From contig NZ_BKAJ01000147.1 of assembly GCF_007992495.1 (NCBI RefSeq), positions 1-34,157 of the forward strand: 34,157 nucleotides of DNA. The letters are read 5' to 3'. This stretch comes from Reyranella soli (GTDB lineage: Bacteria > Pseudomonadota > Alphaproteobacteria > Reyranellales > Reyranellaceae). A program made the translations under genes and the position numbers. Below are positions 32,101-34,157 of the stretch, in pieces. The first letter of the stretch is position 1. Each line of letters opens with the position of its first letter. The notes under the pieces are model-generated. The model was not told the origin of the DNA and searched no databases. It saw nothing but the letters and a program-made list of their open reading frames with translations.

Positions 32101-32826
32101 ATGGAAGGGACCCTGACCGAAGACGCCCTGCTGGGGGGCCGCGTACAACTGTTACAACCCGCTCGCGGCTATCGCGTCGCCGTCGATGCCGTGCTGCTGG
32201 CGGCAGCCGTCGATGCCGCGCCGGGGCAGCGCATCCTCGATCTCGGCGCCGGTGTCGGCGCGGTCGGCCTTTGCCTGGCGGTGCGAATCCCGGGCTGCAG
32301 CGTCGTCGGTATCGAGCTGCAGGGCGCGCTGGCTGAGCTGGCCGAACGAAATGCCAACCTCAACGGCATGGCCGACCGCGTGCGAACGGTCATTCACGAC
32401 CTGGCAACGCCATTGCCGGCCGATCTCGGTCGCTTCGACCATGTGGTAACCAACCCACCCTACCTTGCCGCAGCGGTCGCCGACCCCTCGCCCCATCCCT
32501 CCAAGGCGCTGGCGACCGTCGAATCCAGTGCCGACCTGGCGCGCTGGCTGACGGTCGCGACGACGGCAGCGGAACCTGCAGGGACCCTGCTCATCATTCA
32601 TCGCAGCGATCGGCTGGACGAGATTTTTGGCCATCTCGATCGCCTGGGCTGGGGCGACGTCACGGTGAAGCGCCTGCCGCCCGCGGCGCGCGTCCTGGTG
32701 CGCGCGCGCCGCGCCGACCGGCCGACGCGGCGCGACACGCCGCCCCTCACCCTGCACCGTCCCGACGGACGATACACCGACGAGGCGGAAGCGATCCTGC
32801 GCCACGCCGGCCCGCTTGCCTTCTGA
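32101..32826 (+). CDS. TrmN6/YfiC-like N6-adenine methyltransferase
   Basis: Class I SAM methyltransferase of 241 residues with the family's layout: QPARGYRVAVDAVLLAAAV at the start, motif I ILDLGAGVGAVGLCLA (45-60), acidic motif II VVGIELQ, and the amino-methyltransferase motif NPPY (118-121). E. coli YfiC methylates A37 of tRNA-Val; many homologues have unknown targets, so a tRNA or a protein amide substrate are both possible. It overlaps nothing and is followed 24 bases later by an S49 peptidase gene in the same direction, a pairing that is widespread in alphaproteobacteria. Confidence 0.9.
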   Translation: MEGTLTEDALLGGRVQLLQPARGYRVAVDAVLLAAAVDAAPGQRILDLGAGVGAVGLCLAVRIPGCSVVGIELQGALAELAERNANLNGMADRVRTVIHDLATPLPADLGRFDHVVTNPPYLAAAVADPSPHPSKALATVESSADLARWLTVATTAAEPAGTLLIIHRSDRLDEIFGHLDRLGWGDVTVKRLPPAARVLVRARRADRPTRRDTPPLTLHRPDGRYTDEAEAILRHAGPLAF

Positions 32827-32850
32827 GGTCGTGACGAGGACATTGCCGCC

Positions 32851-33693
32851 ATGCTGACATGGATAAAAGACCGCTTCCGTCGCGGGCCTGTCGTTCCCGT
32901 TGTCCGCCTGTCAGGCGTCATCGCCTCGGGCGGCCTGTTAGGCAGTCGTGGCCTTTCCATCGAGAGCGTGGCGCCGCTGCTCAAGCGCGCCTTCGACATA
33001 CGCGGCGCCAAGGCGGTCGCGCTTTCCATCAATTCACCCGGCGGCTCGCCGGTACAGTCGGCGCTGATCGGCCAGCGCATCCGCCTGCTGGCGGCGGAGA
33101 AGGACGTGAAGGTGATCGCCTTCGTCGAGGATGTCGCAGCCTCGGGCGGCTATTGGTTGGCCTGCACCGCCGACGAGATCATCGTCGACCCGAGCTCGAT
33201 CGTGGGCTCGATCGGGGTCATCAGCGCAGGCTTCGGCTTCCAGGACCTGATCGCCCGTATCGGAGTCGAGCGCCGCATGCACACGTCGGGCGAGCGCAAG
33301 TCGATGCTCGACCCGTTCCGGCCCGAGAAGCCCGAGGACGTCGACCGCCTGCACCGGCTGCAGGCCGAGATCCATGACGGCTTCAAGGACTGGGTGCGCG
33401 ACCGCCGCGCCGGCAAGCTCAAGGCGGACGAGGCGAGCTTGTTCAGTGGCGAGTTCTGGACCGGCAAGCGCGGGCTGGAGCTGGGTCTGGTCGACGGCAT
33501 CGGTGATTTGCGCGGCACCCTGCAGGCGCGCTACGGGGCCAAGGTGCATCTGCCGGTGATCGGCCCGCGGCGGCGCCTGCTGTCGCGCTTCGGGCTCGGC
33601 ACATCGGTGGGCGGAACGGGCTTCGACGGCATCGGGCCTGCGACGTTGGCAGCGATCGAAGAGCGCCTACACTGGCAGCGGTTTGGACTATAG
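32851..33693 (+). CDS. S49-family serine peptidase (SppA/SohB-like, short form)
   Basis: Serine-lysine peptidase of the signal-peptide-peptidase family, 280 residues, one half of the long SppA. Catalytic Ser98 lies in EDVAASGGYW and catalytic Lys150 in GERKSMLDPF; SINSPGGSP supplies the oxyanion region and FWTGKRGLELGLVDGIGD is a conserved C-terminal motif. The N-terminus is short and basic (MLTWIKDRFRRG) with no clear transmembrane segment, so its side of the membrane is uncertain. It sits 24 bases after the methyltransferase and 9 before the NTF2-like gene, so the three are likely one unit. Confidence 0.93.
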   Translation: MLTWIKDRFRRGPVVPVVRLSGVIASGGLLGSRGLSIESVAPLLKRAFDIRGAKAVALSINSPGGSPVQSALIGQRIRLLAAEKDVKVIAFVEDVAASGGYWLACTADEIIVDPSSIVGSIGVISAGFGFQDLIARIGVERRMHTSGERKSMLDPFRPEKPEDVDRLHRLQAEIHDGFKDWVRDRRAGKLKADEASLFSGEFWTGKRGLELGLVDGIGDLRGTLQARYGAKVHLPVIGPRRRLLSRFGLGTSVGGTGFDGIGPATLAAIEERLHWQRFGL

Positions 33694-33702
33694 GAACAGG
33701 CG

Positions 33703-34155
33703 ATGAAACTGCTCAGCCCCGTGCATCCCGACGACATGTCGGCCGTTCGAACCTGGTTCGAGACACTCGCCAAGCATTGCCGCGACGTCGACTACGAGGG
33801 TGCACGACCGATCTTCGCCGAGGACATGATCGCCTTCGGCACCTTCACCGACTTCATGACCGGCCGTGATCTCGCCGAGGAGAAGCAGTGGCGCAACGTC
33901 TGGGGCACCATCCGCAACTTCCGCTACGACCTCAACAAGATCGAGGCCATCGTCTCAGCTGACCGGCTGACGGCGATCGGCATGGCGGTCTGGCAGTCCG
34001 ACGGCTTCCATCCCAACGGCGACCGCTTCGACCGTCCCGGCCGCACCACGGTGACCCTCGGCCGCAAGCAGATCGGCGATCCCTTCATCGCCACCCACAC
34101 CCACATGTCCCTGTTCCGCGGCACGCCGGAGCGGAGCTACGGGAACTTCGGCTGA
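33703..34155 (+). CDS. NTF2-like (SnoaL/ketosteroid-isomerase-fold) protein
   Basis: Complete protein of 150 residues ending two bases before the window edge. The pattern of an N-terminal helix (AVRTWFETLAKHCRDVDY), ARPIFAEDMIAFGTF, WRNVWGTIRNFRYDLNKIEAIVSADRLTAIGMAVWQSDG and a final paired-strand region (TTVTLGRKQIGDPFIATHTHMSLFRG) is that of DUF4440/SnoaL-type cone folds. These bind or isomerise small hydrophobic molecules, but the ligand here is unknown. GGAACAGG precedes the ATG. It directly follows the S49 peptidase gene. Confidence 0.82.
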   Translation: MKLLSPVHPDDMSAVRTWFETLAKHCRDVDYEGARPIFAEDMIAFGTFTDFMTGRDLAEEKQWRNVWGTIRNFRYDLNKIEAIVSADRLTAIGMAVWQSDGFHPNGDRFDRPGRTTVTLGRKQIGDPFIATHTHMSLFRGTPERSYGNFG

Positions 34156-34157
34156 TC

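Overview
The window looks like chromosomal backbone of a high-GC alphaproteobacterium. The gene order ahcY / tsaE-amgK-murU-addB-addA / trxA / folC-accD / trpA-trpB-trpF-pyrF is one I know from Alphaproteobacteria, and the AddAB type and AmgK-MurU pair agree. A Reyranella-like or Rhodospirillales-like host is my guess from general impression; no marker here proves it. I see no rRNA, tRNA, CRISPR array, phage or intact insertion sequence.

Layout. (1) 1-10649, plus strand: ahcY; then tsaE, amgK, murU, addB and addA, all overlapping and the last four chained by three consecutive ATGA stop/start overlaps; then trxA. (2) 10660-14113, minus strand: folC, accD and a D-Ala-D-Ala carboxypeptidase. (3) 14190-18033, mixed strands: a GloB-like metallo-hydrolase, a SAM methyltransferase, a divergent HxlR regulator/GST pair, a 746-base gene-poor stretch with AT-rich repeats, an orphan promoter/operator and a double hairpin, then an unknown 126-residue gene. 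This mixed block separates accD from trpA, which are normally adjacent. (4) 18034-22495, minus strand: pyrF-trpF-ridA-trpB-DUF433-trpA, a tryptophan/pyrimidine operon with two unusual guests. (5) 22538-29388, minus strand: a CUT2-type ABC importer with two permeases, a binding protein and an ATPase, plus two strictosidine-synthase/SMP-30-like beta-propellers, one of them fused to a permease. (6) 29499-34155: glpK and a polyprenyl diphosphate synthase on the minus strand, and divergently a TrmN6-like methyltransferase, an S49 peptidase and an NTF2-like protein.

How genes work together. AhcY clears S-adenosylhomocysteine. AmgK and MurU recycle cell-wall amino sugars to UDP-MurNAc. AddA and AddB form the double-strand-break helicase-nuclease. 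TrpF, TrpB and TrpA perform three steps of tryptophan synthesis. The RidA protein between trpF and trpB may hydrolyse aminoacrylate escaping from TrpB. The ABC locus probably imports a sugar or sugar-lactone-like solute and processes it at the membrane through the fused propeller; the substrate is unknown.

The points I consider most worth follow-up are the permease-propeller fusion and its degenerate paralogue, RidA with a basic tail inside the trp operon, a DUF433 gene with a possible DUF5615 remnant between trpB and trpA, hairpins that overlap the ribosome binding sites of tsaE and trpB, and the orphan promoter/operator with AT-rich repeats in the accD-trpA gap.
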